A stretch of DNA of 54,337 bases from Pseudomonadota bacterium (GTDB lineage: Bacteria; Pseudomonadota; Alphaproteobacteria; Rhizobiales; Xanthobacteraceae): positions 1 through 54,337 of the forward strand of contig JAFAFP010000018.1 in assembly GCA_023423415.1 (NCBI GenBank). Reading direction: 5' to 3'. The position numbers were made by a program, and so were the translations under genes. Positions 18,054-26,276 of the stretch are shown here, one piece after another. Each line of letters begins with the position of its first letter. The first letter of the stretch is position 1. Under the pieces are notes generated by a model. It was given only the letters and a program-made list of their open reading frames with translations. It did not search any database and was not told where the DNA came from.

Positions 18054-19295
18054 ATGTCCACTGCCGTCTCACCGCTTGCGCCCACCACTGTGCCCGATAT
18101 GCCGCCGATCGATGGTGTGCGCCTGGCCACGGCCGAGGCGGGCATCCGCTACAAGAACCGCACCGACGTCCTGCTTGCGGTATTCGACAAGGGCACGACG
18201 GTGGCCGGCGTGTTCACGCGCTCGAAATGCCCGTCAGCTCCGGTGGAATGGTGCCGCGCCCGGCTGAAGGGCGGCAAAGCGCGTGCCCTGGTCGTCAACT
18301 CCGGCAACGCCAATGCCTTTACCGGCAAGTCAGGCCGCACCTCGACCGCCCTGACCGCAAAGATTGCTGCTGCGGCCGTTGGCTGTTCGGTGAATGATGT
18401 TTTCCTGGCATCGACCGGCGTGATCGGCGAACCGCTCGACGCGACCAAGTTCGATGGCGTGATGCAGGATCTTGTGGACGATGCAGCCGAAGGTCAGTTC
18501 TTCGACGCGGCAAAGGCCATCATGACCACCGACACCTTTCCAAAGGTCGCCACCGCCGAAGCGAAGATCGGCAAGACCAAAGTCACGATCAATGGCATCG
18601 CCAAGGGTGCAGGCATGATCGCCCCCGACATGGCGACGATGCTGTCCTTCGTTTTCACCGATGCACCGATCGCCGCGCCGGCCCTGCAAGCCCTGCTGCG
18701 CGAGGGTGTCGCCGACACGTTCAACGCCGTCACCATCGACGGCGATACCTCCACATCCGACACGCTGCTGGCCTTTGCGACAGGAGCCGCCGCCGAACGC
18801 GGCGCACCGAAAATTTCGCGCGCAAACGATCCTCGCCTGAAGGCGTTTCGCAAGGCGCTGCAGACCGTGCTGGCCGATCTTTCGGAACAGGTCGCGCGGG
18901 ACGGTGAAGGCGCGCGCAAGCTGGTGGAGATCAAAGTGGAAGGCGCCACATCGAAGGCATCGGCTCGCCGCATCGCGATGTCGATCGCCAACTCGCCTCT
19001 GGTCAAAACCGCCATCGCTGGCGAGGACGCCAATTGGGGCCGTGTCGTTATGGCGGTCGGCAAGGCCGGCGAACCCGCCAATCGCGACAAGCTGTCGATC
19101 TGGTTCAACGGCATCCGGGTTGCCCACAAGGGCGCGCGCGATACTTCCTATGACGAAGCAAAGGTCTCGGACGCGATGAAGAACCCGAAGATCGAGCTGA
19201 AGGTCGGTCTCGGGCTCGGCAAGGGCCGCGACCGGGTCCTGACCTGCGATCTGACGAAGGAATACGTAGCCATCAACGGCGACTATCGGTCGTAA
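18054..19295 (+). CDS. argJ: Bifunctional ornithine acetyltransferase / N-acetylglutamate synthase
   Basis: Transfers acetyl from N-acetylornithine to glutamate in the cyclic arginine pathway; many members also make N-acetylglutamate from acetyl-CoA. 413 residues. The autocleavage site MIAPDMAT-M is present, with T195 as the nucleophile that becomes the new N terminus of the beta chain. The family C terminus AINGDYRS is intact. GAGG precedes the ATG. mutT follows 59 bases later. Confidence 0.96.
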   Translation: MSTAVSPLAPTTVPDMPPIDGVRLATAEAGIRYKNRTDVLLAVFDKGTTVAGVFTRSKCPSAPVEWCRARLKGGKARALVVNSGNANAFTGKSGRTSTALTAKIAAAAVGCSVNDVFLASTGVIGEPLDATKFDGVMQDLVDDAAEGQFFDAAKAIMTTDTFPKVATAEAKIGKTKVTINGIAKGAGMIAPDMATMLSFVFTDAPIAAPALQALLREGVADTFNAVTIDGDTSTSDTLLAFATGAAAERGAPKISRANDPRLKAFRKALQTVLADLSEQVARDGEGARKLVEIKVEGATSKASARRIAMSIANSPLVKTAIAGEDANWGRVVMAVGKAGEPANRDKLSIWFNGIRVAHKGARDTSYDEAKVSDAMKNPKIELKVGLGLGKGRDRVLTCDLTKEYVAINGDYRS

Positions 19296-19354
19296 TTGTG
19301 ATTCAAAACTTTATGGTTCGTTAATACCAGCATGCCTATTGTGGAAGCACGGTC

Positions 19355-19759
19355 GTGAGCGCCAGACTCCTCATTGTCGCCGCCTGCGCCCTCATCGATG
19401 CCGACGGCCGTATCCTGATTGCGCAACGGCCGGCTGGCAAAGCGATGGCGGGCTTATGGGAATTTCCCGGCGGGAAGGTGGAGCCGGGCGAAACGCCCGA
19501 ACAGACGCTGATCCGGGAGCTATCTGAGGAACTGGGAATTACGGTCAGGGAAGCTTGTCTTGCGCCTCTGACCTTCGCGAGCCACGCCTATCCCGACTTT
19601 CATTTGCTGATGCCGCTCTATGTGTGCCGACGCTGGGAAGGTCAGGTGACGACGCAGCATCATACCGAGCTCGCCTGGGTCAGACCGAACAAGCTGCGGG
19701 ACTATCCGATGCCCCCGGCCGATGAACCACTCATTCCTCACCTGACAGCGCTGTTGTGA
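19355..19759 (+). CDS. mutT: MutT-type 8-oxo-dGTP diphosphatase
   Basis: Nudix hydrolase of 134 residues that cleans oxidised guanine nucleotides from the pool. The Nudix box is complete: G40, E46, R54, E55, E58, E59 and G61 fit GX5EX7REUXEEXGU. It starts with GTG at 19355, as the next in-frame start would cut the first beta strand. Downstream of argJ on the same strand. Confidence 0.92.
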   Translation: MSARLLIVAACALIDADGRILIAQRPAGKAMAGLWEFPGGKVEPGETPEQTLIRELSEELGITVREACLAPLTFASHAYPDFHLLMPLYVCRRWEGQVTTQHHTELAWVRPNKLRDYPMPPADEPLIPHLTALL

Positions 19760-19780
19760 GTCACCTACAGGGACTGGCCC

Positions 19781-19951
19781 ATGAAAGCGCTACGCCTGCC
19801 TCAGACCGTTCGCCAGTTCGTCCGCGATGAACGCGGCGCAACTGCCATCGAATACGCGCTGATCGCCGCCGGCATTACCGTCGCGATTGCATCCACCGTG
19901 ATGTCGCTCGGCACCCCGGTAAAAGCTCTGTACGAAAAGGTTGTGTTCTAG
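19781..19951 (+). CDS. Flp/Fap-type IVb pilin
   Basis: A 56-residue prepilin. After a charged leader (QFVRDERG) comes the signature GATAIEYALIAAG; prepilin peptidase would cut after G19, leaving Glu at +5 and Tyr at +6 as in Flp pilins. The remaining ~37 residues form the hydrophobic helix and short tail. GGGA lies upstream of the ATG. No tad/cpa assembly genes are in the window, so it is an orphan pilin 21 bases after mutT and convergent with a methyltransferase gene. Confidence 0.88.
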   Translation: MKALRLPQTVRQFVRDERGATAIEYALIAAGITVAIASTVMSLGTPVKALYEKVVF

Positions 19952-19964
19952 CCAAAGCCCCAGG

Positions 19965-20867
19965 CTATTTTCCGGTCTTGTCATCGACCGAAAATTCGAT
20001 CGTGTTCAGCGCGTCAGCAAGGCGCGTCTTCGCCGAACCGGGGCGCAAGGGCTGCTGCTGGCTCTCATGCGGCGCCCAACCGGACAACCACACGATATCA
20101 AATGTCGCGCGCAGCCGCCCATCCGGATCGCTGAAGCGATCGGCATAGATTTGCGCCATGCGCTGCAATGTCGCGCGCTTGAGCGGCGACCGACGCCGTT
20201 CGACAAGGACATTGGTCGCGCCCATGCCGCGCAGGTCCTGCATCAAGCCGAACGGACTATCGTAACGAACAATGAGGCGATCGACATCGACGACCGGCAA
20301 CGCAAAACCGGCACGCTGCAACAACGCGCCAATATCGCGCAAATCCGCAAACGGCGCGACACGGGGCGACACACCACCCTCAATCTCAGCTTCGGCCATG
20401 GCAAAGGACTGACGCAACTCCGTCAGCGTCTCTCCACCGAGAAGCACCGCCAGAAACAATCCGTCCGGTTTGAGCGCACGACGGATTTGCGCCAATGTAC
20501 CCGGCAAATCGTTGACCCACTGCAATGCAAGCGCGGACACCACGAGATCGAGCGACGCGTCGCCGAATGGAAGCGCTTCCTCATCGGCGACAATGAACGA
20601 AGATCCCGCATCGGCCGGCGCGAGCGTATCAACGCCTACGATCGAGCTTGCAAGCTTCTGCTCGCAAAGAAGGCGACGGAGGTCGGGCCCCGGCGTCCCA
20701 ATGTCAGCCGTCGCGGCGAATGACCGCTTCACCACGGTGAGCCGCTCGGCCAGCTCCGCTGCAACATGACGCAGGAGAAAAGTCACCGGTTCTCCCCGCA
20801 ACGCCCGCTGACGTCGCCGCCGCAGCAAATGCCGATCGAATAAAACGGGGTGAGTTGCCACTTTCAC
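19965..20867 (-). CDS. SAM-dependent methyltransferase (BioC/NDUFAF5-like)
   Basis: About 300 residues of class I methyltransferase type. It opens with a HPVLFDRHLLRRRRQRAL segment typical of the proteins related to human NDUFAF5 and to BioC; LVVSALALQWVNDLPG and ALKPDGLFLAVLLGGETL match the motif II/III region. The motif I region (ADIGTPGPDLRRLL) is less regular than usual. Substrate unknown. Start: two GTG codons at 20867 and 20861 follow a perfect AAGGAG; a longer frame to 20945 would run into comF and is unlikely. Confidence 0.85.
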   Translation of the reverse strand: MKVATHPVLFDRHLLRRRRQRALRGEPVTFLLRHVAAELAERLTVVKRSFAATADIGTPGPDLRRLLCEQKLASSIVGVDTLAPADAGSSFIVADEEALPFGDASLDLVVSALALQWVNDLPGTLAQIRRALKPDGLFLAVLLGGETLTELRQSFAMAEAEIEGGVSPRVAPFADLRDIGALLQRAGFALPVVDVDRLIVRYDSPFGLMQDLRGMGATNVLVERRRSPLKRATLQRMAQIYADRFSDPDGRLRATFDIVWLSGWAPHESQQQPLRPGSAKTRLADALNTIEFSVDDKTGK

Positions 20868-20897
20868 GAAACTCCTTGGGGCGCTAGCCTTAAAGCC

Positions 20898-21695
20898 ATG
20901 CCCGGCACCGCTATAGACGAAGGCGGACCATCGCGCCTGTCGCAAATCATGGCCGCGCTCAGGCTGCCATTGCGGCTGGCGCTGGATATGGCGTTGCCGC
21001 CGCTCTGCCCGTCCTGCCGCGATCCGGTCGGCGATGGCGGCGGCCTGTGCGCGACCTGCTGGTCAAAGCTGTCACCGATCGAACGGCCCTTCTGCGAAAA
21101 GCTCGGCATTCCTTTCACCTACGATCCCGGCCCCGGCGTCTATTCGATGCAGGCAATCGCCGATCCGCCAGCCTATGCACGGGCGCGGGCCGCCGTGCGC
21201 TATGACGAGATCGCACGCACCATCGTTCATGCCCTCAAATATGGGGATCGGCTCGACCTCGCACCGGTCATGGCGCGCTGGATGAGCCGTGCCGGCGCGG
21301 AGCTGGTCAGTGATGCCGATCTCATCATGCCGGTCCCCCTGCATTGGCGGCGGATGTGGGCGCGCCGTTTCAACCAGTCGGCGACACTCTGCCAGCTTCT
21401 GTCCCGTGCCAGCGGCGTGTCCACCAACTTCACCGCGCTGAAACGTGTGAAGGCAACACCACAGCAGGTCGGCCTCTCGAAATCCGAGCGAGCGATCAAT
21501 GTGCAGGGCGCATTTCGTGTGGATGCTGCTGGCAGAGCGGAGATTGCCGGGCGCCATATCCTCCTGGTTGACGACGTCCTGACATCCGGTGCAACCGTCG
21601 ATGCCTGCGCGCGGGCGCTGCTGCGGGCCGGCGCTCGCCAGGTGGATGTGCTGGTCTTCGCCCGGGTTGTGGACCTCGCGCGTACGCCCATATAG
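20898..21695 (+). CDS. ComF family phosphoribosyltransferase-like protein
   Basis: A 265-residue member of the ComF family, related to DNA uptake in competent bacteria; function in alphaproteobacteria is unclear. It has an N-terminal zinc-ribbon-like CPSC...CATC, then a type I phosphoribosyltransferase fold with the PRPP loop ILLVDDVLTSGAT. I used the ATG at 20898; an earlier in-frame ATG at 20850 would overlap the divergent methyltransferase. First gene of a unit with grxC, nitrilase and DUF1178. Confidence 0.9.
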   Translation: MPGTAIDEGGPSRLSQIMAALRLPLRLALDMALPPLCPSCRDPVGDGGGLCATCWSKLSPIERPFCEKLGIPFTYDPGPGVYSMQAIADPPAYARARAAVRYDEIARTIVHALKYGDRLDLAPVMARWMSRAGAELVSDADLIMPVPLHWRRMWARRFNQSATLCQLLSRASGVSTNFTALKRVKATPQQVGLSKSERAINVQGAFRVDAAGRAEIAGRHILLVDDVLTSGATVDACARALLRAGARQVDVLVFARVVDLARTPI

Positions 21696-21727
21696 TGAAG
21701 GCACGTCATAAAACTGTCCGAAATCAG

Positions 21728-22000
21728 ATGCCCCCCGTTGAAATCTACACGACCGCCTACTGCCCCTATTGCGCGTGGGCAAAGGATTTGCTGGTCAAAA
21801 AAGGTGTCCCGTTCAAGGAAATCGACGTCGGCGGAAACAGCGCCCTGCGCGGCGAGATGACCACCCGCGCCAACGGCCGCACCACGGTTCCACAGATCTT
21901 CATAGGCGCGACCCATGTCGGGGGATGCGACGACCTGTACGCCCTCAACGATGCAGGCAAACTCGATCCGCTCCTGGCGCCGACCGGACCTGCAACATGA
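21728..22000 (+). CDS. grxC: Glutaredoxin 3
   Basis: Dithiol glutaredoxin of 90 residues, reducing disulfides with glutathione. The active site YCPYC is near residue 12, followed by the cis-proline TTVPQIFIG and the glutathione-binding GGCDDL. The ATG at 21728 is used; an in-frame ATG at 21695 overlapping the comF stop would add 11 unconserved residues. The stop overlaps the next gene (ATGA). Confidence 0.94.
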   Translation: MPPVEIYTTAYCPYCAWAKDLLVKKGVPFKEIDVGGNSALRGEMTTRANGRTTVPQIFIGATHVGGCDDLYALNDAGKLDPLLAPTGPAT

Positions 22001-22878
22001 CACGGCATGATGGTAAGTTCCGCGCCGGCCTGATCCAGATGCGATCCGGCCGAACGCCGCAAGGCAATCTCGATGAGGCTGTGAGCCTTATCGGCGAGGC
22101 CAAGGCCGGCGGCGCTGACTATGTGCAGACGCCCGAGATGACCAACATCATGGAGCTGTCGCGCGAAAAATTGTTCGCCACCATCGTGGAAGAGGACAAG
22201 GATCCGTCTCTCGCCGCGTTTCGTGAACTGGCGCGCAAGCTTTCGATCCATCTGCATCTCGGCTCGCTTGGCATCAAGGTATCGCCGGAAAGGGCCGTCA
22301 ATCGCTCCTTCGTTATTGATCCGCAGGGCGAGATCGTCGCCCGATACGACAAGATACATATGTTCGACGTGGATCTTGCCGGCGGCGAAAGCTACCGCGA
22401 GTCACGTAACTATCAGCCGGGCGAAAGCGGGGTGGCCGTAGACCTTCCGTGGGCCAGGCTCGGCCTCACCATCTGCTACGATCTGCGCTTTCCCGCTCTT
22501 TATCGGGCCTTGGCCGAGGCTGGGGCGACCGTGCTGACAATCCCAGCGGCTTTCACACGCCAGACCGGCGAAGCGCATTGGCATACGCTTGTGCGCGCCC
22601 GGGCGATCGAAAACGGCGCGTTTGTTCTGGCTGCGGCACAAGGTGGCAAGCACGAAAACGGCCGCGAAACCTACGGCCACTCGCTCATTGTCGACCCCTG
22701 GGGGCGCATCCTTGCGGAAGGCGGCGAGGAGCCCGGCGTCGTCATGGCCGACATCGATCCGGCTGAAGTGACGGCGGCGCGCAGCAAGGTTCCCTCGCTG
22801 CAACATGGCCGCCGTTTTGATATCATTGCGCCCGTTGCGGAGCCGGCGCATCTGCACGTTGTTGGTGATCCGTCATGA
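21997..22878 (+). CDS. Carbon-nitrogen hydrolase (Nit1/deaminated glutathione amidase type)
   Basis: 293-residue nitrilase-superfamily amidase with the catalytic triad E47, K119 (DKIHMFD) and C160 (ICYDLRF). Sequence resembles the Nit1 branch, which repairs deaminated glutathione (established for that branch; its use here is inference, though adjacency to glutaredoxin fits). ATG overlaps the grxC stop and its own stop overlaps the next start, so the three genes are translationally coupled. Confidence 0.92.
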   Translation: MTRHDGKFRAGLIQMRSGRTPQGNLDEAVSLIGEAKAGGADYVQTPEMTNIMELSREKLFATIVEEDKDPSLAAFRELARKLSIHLHLGSLGIKVSPERAVNRSFVIDPQGEIVARYDKIHMFDVDLAGGESYRESRNYQPGESGVAVDLPWARLGLTICYDLRFPALYRALAEAGATVLTIPAAFTRQTGEAHWHTLVRARAIENGAFVLAAAQGGKHENGRETYGHSLIVDPWGRILAEGGEEPGVVMADIDPAEVTAARSKVPSLQHGRRFDIIAPVAEPAHLHVVGDPS

Positions 22879-23354
22879 TTCGTTACGCGCTCGTTTGCGA
22901 GCGGAAGCATAGCTTCGAGATCTGGTTCAACAGCTCTGCCGATTACGACAAGCAGCGCAAGCGCGGCCTCGTGACTTGTCCGACCTGCGATTCCAAAAAA
23001 GTCGAAAAGGCGATCATGGCCCCGGCGATCGGACGCGGCGGCCGCAAGCGCAGCGAACCAGTGGAAGCGCCTGCCGCAACCGAAACGCCCGCCGCACCGT
23101 CATCGGAAAACGTGGCGATGATGTCGCCGCAGGAAAAGGAATTTCGCGCCAAGCTGAAAGAGCTGCGCGATCATCTCACCAAAAACGCCGACAATGTCGG
23201 CAAGAAATTTTCGGAAGAAGCACGCAAGATGCACTATGGCGAGATCGAACATCGTTCGATCTACGGCGAAGCCTCCCCGGAAGAGGCCAAGGAACTGCAC
23301 GACGAAGGCATTGAGTTTCACCCGCTACCCATCCTTCCGGACGAACGGAATTAA
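22875..23354 (+). CDS. DUF1178 family protein
   Basis: A 159-residue protein of unknown function. It begins MIRYALVCERKHSFEIWFNSS and has a CPTC zinc-ribbon-like motif near residue 35, an Ala/Pro/Glu-rich linker, then a helical charged part containing HYGEIEHRSIYGEA, the family signature. Overlaps the nitrilase stop by four bases (ATGA). Confidence 0.92.
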   Translation: MIRYALVCERKHSFEIWFNSSADYDKQRKRGLVTCPTCDSKKVEKAIMAPAIGRGGRKRSEPVEAPAATETPAAPSSENVAMMSPQEKEFRAKLKELRDHLTKNADNVGKKFSEEARKMHYGEIEHRSIYGEASPEEAKELHDEGIEFHPLPILPDERN

Positions 23355-23672
23355 TCTCTCCGCCACCACCTTTTGGACACCTGGCGTGATGTTTGCGTGG
23401 CGCGTTATCCGCGTTCACATTCGGAAAGTTACGAAATCATCGTTGCTGCGGCAGTTGTGTTGCACCCATGCGCATGGCCAGGGCGCCTTTCTCGCGACCA
23501 ATGTAAATTGACGCCGGCAAACTAAGCCCAATGAATCCTCTCTGATGATAAGCCAACGTATCTGCAGCAGACCTCAATTCGGTCTGCTGCAGATATGGCG
23601 GCATCGTTATCTACGCAGCTAGAAATCAGGCGAATTGTCCGGGTAGTCGTTCAAGCTACGATCCGCGGAGCC
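23355..23672. other. Gene-free stretch after DUF1178 gene
   Basis: No plausible gene. The only marked structure is the perfect inverted repeat at 23559-23595, annotated separately; the rest is unremarkable. Confidence 0.5.
23559..23595. repeat. Perfect 15-bp inverted repeat
   Basis: TATCTGCAGCAGACC (23559-23573) and its exact complement at 23581-23595 flank a 7-base loop. No U-run follows on either strand, so it is not a typical intrinsic terminator. It may be an operator, a rho-assisted transcript end shared by the two converging genes, or a transcript-stabilising hairpin. Confidence 0.7.
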
Positions 23673-23981
23673 TCACCGACAGTAACGGTTTGCAATGGGG
23701 TGGAATTCACCGTTTCGGAAGCGAACCCAACAGCGGCCATTGTACCAATAATAACGGCCGCGGCGTTGCATTTGACTGCCAATAATCGCGCCCGTGCCCG
23801 CGCCTATAGCAGCGCCGACCGCAGCACCGCGACCGCCTCGTGTTGCGCCACCAATAATGGCTCCGGAAGCGCCGCCAATGAGTGCACCGGACCCCGCTCG
23901 ACTCTGCGCGAACGTTTCTGTCGGAGCGGAAACCAGCAAAAGAAGAGCTGCAATCGCCGAGCCAATCAAAATACGCATCAT
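23673..23981 (-). CDS. Small exported glycine-zipper protein
   Basis: 102 residues: a signal peptide (MMRILIGSAIAALLLLVSAP, cleavage after FAQ), a glycine-zipper run (GALIGGASGAIIGG and GAAVGAAIGAGTGAIIG), then an aromatic and basic tail with YYWYNGRCWVRF. Such zippers insert in membranes or oligomerise; the tail with two cysteines is common in Rhizobiales small secreted proteins. Function unknown. AAGGA precedes paired ATG codons at 23981 and 23978. Confidence 0.82.
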   Translation of the reverse strand: MMRILIGSAIAALLLLVSAPTETFAQSRAGSGALIGGASGAIIGGATRGGRGAAVGAAIGAGTGAIIGSQMQRRGRYYWYNGRCWVRFRNGEFHPIANRYCR

Positions 23982-24489
23982 ATTTCCTTTCAACACATCG
24001 CTAAGTATCAAACGTGCGAATCTGCAGATCTTTACTCGATAACAATCCTGGCAGCCCCTTCATCGGACGGCCGATCCTTTCAGAGATGCATTGCAGAAGA
24101 TAGGAAAAAAGCGGGATTAACGATGCATGCAGAAGTGCATCGAGGCATGCAATCAGAGTCTGCACTCAATAGGATAGAGTCTGCACCTAGTAGGCGCATT
24201 GTGGATTGAATCGACTGCTTTTTCGAGTTGTGGCGCGCGGCCGATCCGACACACCAAACCAGCCACGAAAATCCTCGGCAACAAACCTATGACAGCTCAC
24301 CCTGCGGCAAAGGTTGAGTCAGCGCGGGACCAAGGCCGACGTCCGATTCAAGGACAATGCTGTTCGTTGATGGGACAGCCACCAGCCAGACGATCGTCTC
24401 GACCCCTACTAAAATAGCGACCTTGCCACATCGTGGCCTCATTCCGTCGGCAAGGCGCGCCCTTCTCCAACAGCACGGGGTTACCTTGA
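23982..24489. other. Gene-free stretch between glycine-zipper gene and rlpA
   Basis: About 500 bases with no convincing gene. It contains a palindrome GATGCA...TGCATC (24122-24141) with a related GATGCATTGCAG at about 24086, and the direct repeat at 24155-24186. These lie upstream of the leftward glycine-zipper gene and are possible regulatory sites. Confidence 0.5.
24155..24186. promoter_or_regulatory. Direct repeat, possible operator
   Basis: The 11-mer AGAGTCTGCAC occurs at 24155-24165 and again at 24176-24186, a 21-base period, which is two turns of the DNA helix and would place two protein-binding sites on the same face. The flanks are also similar (TCAATAGG / CTAGTAGG). No regulator is identified. 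Confidence 0.4.
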
Positions 24490-24837
24490 ATGCAGGCTAG
24501 AGCCTACGCATTGGCGTTTGCAGTATGTCTTTCTTTCGCAGGGGGCGCTCAAGCAGAGTCCGGAATTGCATCGGTCTATGGCAACGGCGACGGATATGCC
24601 GGCCGAAAGACCGCGAGCGGTGAACGCATGAACCCAGCGGCTTTGACCGCTGCTCATCGGACCCTCCCATTCGGCACGCATGTGCGTGTCCACAATCGTA
24701 AAAATGGTCGAAGCGTCGTGGTCCGCATTTCGGACCGGGGACCCTTCATTCGCGGTCGGGTCATTGATTTGTCGCCCGCTGCCGCACGCGCCTTGGGATT
24801 TTCCGGGCTCGCTCCAGTCACACTGGCGCGGATGTAA
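24490..24837 (+). CDS. RlpA-like protein (double-psi beta-barrel), short form
   Basis: 115-residue secreted protein: signal peptide with cleavage after AQA at about residue 22, then an RlpA-type double-psi beta-barrel starting ASVYG and containing TASGERMNP, LPFGTHVRVHN and RISDRGPFIRGRVIDLS. RlpA proteins are lytic transglycosylases acting on denuded glycan at the septum in some species. This one lacks the SPOR peptidoglycan-binding domain and has no lipobox, so it is a minimal form. Confidence 0.9.
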   Translation: MQARAYALAFAVCLSFAGGAQAESGIASVYGNGDGYAGRKTASGERMNPAALTAAHRTLPFGTHVRVHNRKNGRSVVVRISDRGPFIRGRVIDLSPAAARALGFSGLAPVTLARM

Positions 24838-24845
24838 TCTGTTCA

Positions 24846-24893
24846 AGCGCCCCCGTTCCTTCCGCTTGCTCGATCAAGTTGAACGGGGGTGCT
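24846..24893. terminator. Convergent hairpin between rlpA and EamA gene
   Basis: A 13-base-pair stem AGCGCCCCCGTTC / GAACGGGGGTGCT with one G-T pair and a 22-base loop lies between two converging genes. No U-run follows, so it is at best a rho-aided or weak terminator. Confidence 0.5.
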
Positions 24894-24930
24894 GACGCCC
24901 CGAATGATCAAACGCTCCGATGACTTATCG

Positions 24931-25830
24931 TCAGTGCGTCCAGATCAGCAGCACCACACCGATCACAATCAACACAATACCGAGGCCCTCGCGCGCCGAC
25001 GTCTTCTGACCAAAGGCGAAGGTTGAAATCGCCTGCGCGAACAGCACTTCGACCAAGGCCAGCGTCCGCACGCTTGCAGCGGTCGCCAGCGCAAATGCCA
25101 GAAACCAGAATTGCGATGCCGTTGCGCCCATGAAGCCTGCGAACAGCGACGGACGCCAGGCTTTGACGATTGCGCGCATCACATCGGGACTGCACAGCAT
25201 CAGATAGATCGAGAGCAACACCGATTGCAGCAGCAGGCCGACCGTCAGCGTATAGGTCGCCGCCATGATGTAATCGGGAAGATTCAGGCTCAGGATCGCA
25301 CCGCGATAACCGACAGCCGACAGCGCGAACATGGCCCCCGAAGCAAGGCCCAGCAGTGTCGGCCGCCAGCTATCTGACGGCATACCACCAGGCTTGAGCG
25401 ACATCACCACGACACCCGCAGTCGCAATCAGGATCGCCGCAACCATGCCAGGGCTCAGGGTGTCGCCGAGAAAGATCAGGCCGAACAATGCCACCTGCAC
25501 CGGCTCGGTCTTGATATAGGCGATGGTGACCACGAACGAGCGCTCGCCCATCGCCGCCAGCATCAATGCGGTGGCGACGATCTGCGCGCCCATGCCATCG
25601 ATAATCCAGGCCCAGAAGATCGGCGGCGGCTTTGGCAGCGATGCGCCGGTGGCAAGCATCAGCCCGAGCAGAAAAATGACCGCGAAGGGAAAACCAAACA
25701 GGAATCGCACATGCGTCGCGCCGACGGTGCCGAGCGTCACCGTCAATTCCCGTTGCGCGGCGTTGCGGATGGTCTGCCCGGCGGCGGCGAGAATGGTGAA
25801 AACAATCCACAGCCAACCGGATTCAGCCAT
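24931..25830 (-). CDS. EamA-family transporter (drug/metabolite type)
   Basis: 299-residue inner-membrane protein with about ten hydrophobic segments in two EamA repeats (about 5-140 and 155-290). Motifs such as AYIKTEPVQVALFGLIFLGD and LALVEVLFAQAIS at the repeat ends are typical of DMT exporters. Substrate cannot be read from sequence. It starts 16 bases after the small gene upstream, probably co-transcribed. Confidence 0.9.
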   Translation of the reverse strand: MAESGWLWIVFTILAAAGQTIRNAAQRELTVTLGTVGATHVRFLFGFPFAVIFLLGLMLATGASLPKPPPIFWAWIIDGMGAQIVATALMLAAMGERSFVVTIAYIKTEPVQVALFGLIFLGDTLSPGMVAAILIATAGVVVMSLKPGGMPSDSWRPTLLGLASGAMFALSAVGYRGAILSLNLPDYIMAATYTLTVGLLLQSVLLSIYLMLCSPDVMRAIVKAWRPSLFAGFMGATASQFWFLAFALATAASVRTLALVEVLFAQAISTFAFGQKTSAREGLGIVLIVIGVVLLIWTH

Positions 25831-25846
25831 ACGCTAGAACTTTGGA

Positions 25847-26200
25847 TCAGACATTTTCGGTCTGGCGTGGTGTGCCGTCAGCGGACCATTCGGTCACTGT
25901 GCCACGCTCATTGTCCACCTGCGCCAACAGATCGAAATAGCGCGTGGTCGGATAGCCACCAGTGCGCTTCTTCACCGCTTCACGCCATTCCGCATCGTGC
26001 GCCTTTTCCGCCGCTTCGATCGACGGCCAGACATAGACGCCCGCTCCGGTACCGGCGGTGTCCCCAAGACCCCACAGGAACTGCTTGCGAACGAGATCCT
26101 TGTTGTCCGACCATTTCTGGGTGACGGTCCGCACAGCCTCCAATTCTTTTTCACGACTATGCCCTGCGGGCAAATTGAAGGTGACGATTTCAAGAATCAT
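25847..26200 (-). CDS. Conserved hypothetical, ferredoxin-like alpha/beta barrel fold likely
   Basis: 117 residues with a short ILEIVTFNLP first strand and a helix-strand pattern like dimeric alpha-beta barrel (monooxygenase-like) proteins; VYVWPSIEAAEKAHDAEWRE resembles their second half. I do not recognise a named family. It lies between ubiG and an EamA exporter on the same strand, with 16 bases to the latter. Confidence 0.75.
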   Translation of the reverse strand: MILEIVTFNLPAGHSREKELEAVRTVTQKWSDNKDLVRKQFLWGLGDTAGTGAGVYVWPSIEAAEKAHDAEWREAVKKRTGGYPTTRYFDLLAQVDNERGTVTEWSADGTPRQTENV

Positions 26201-26276
26201 GGCTGGTCCTCAGCAATTCAGGTCCACCAATATCGCACGGCGCGAGATGAAGCGGATACTTTTTCTTGCGCGCTGG

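Noticed and set aside
24199..24417. 72-codon rightward frame before rlpA
   Set aside because: Composition and lack of ribosome site argue against a gene.
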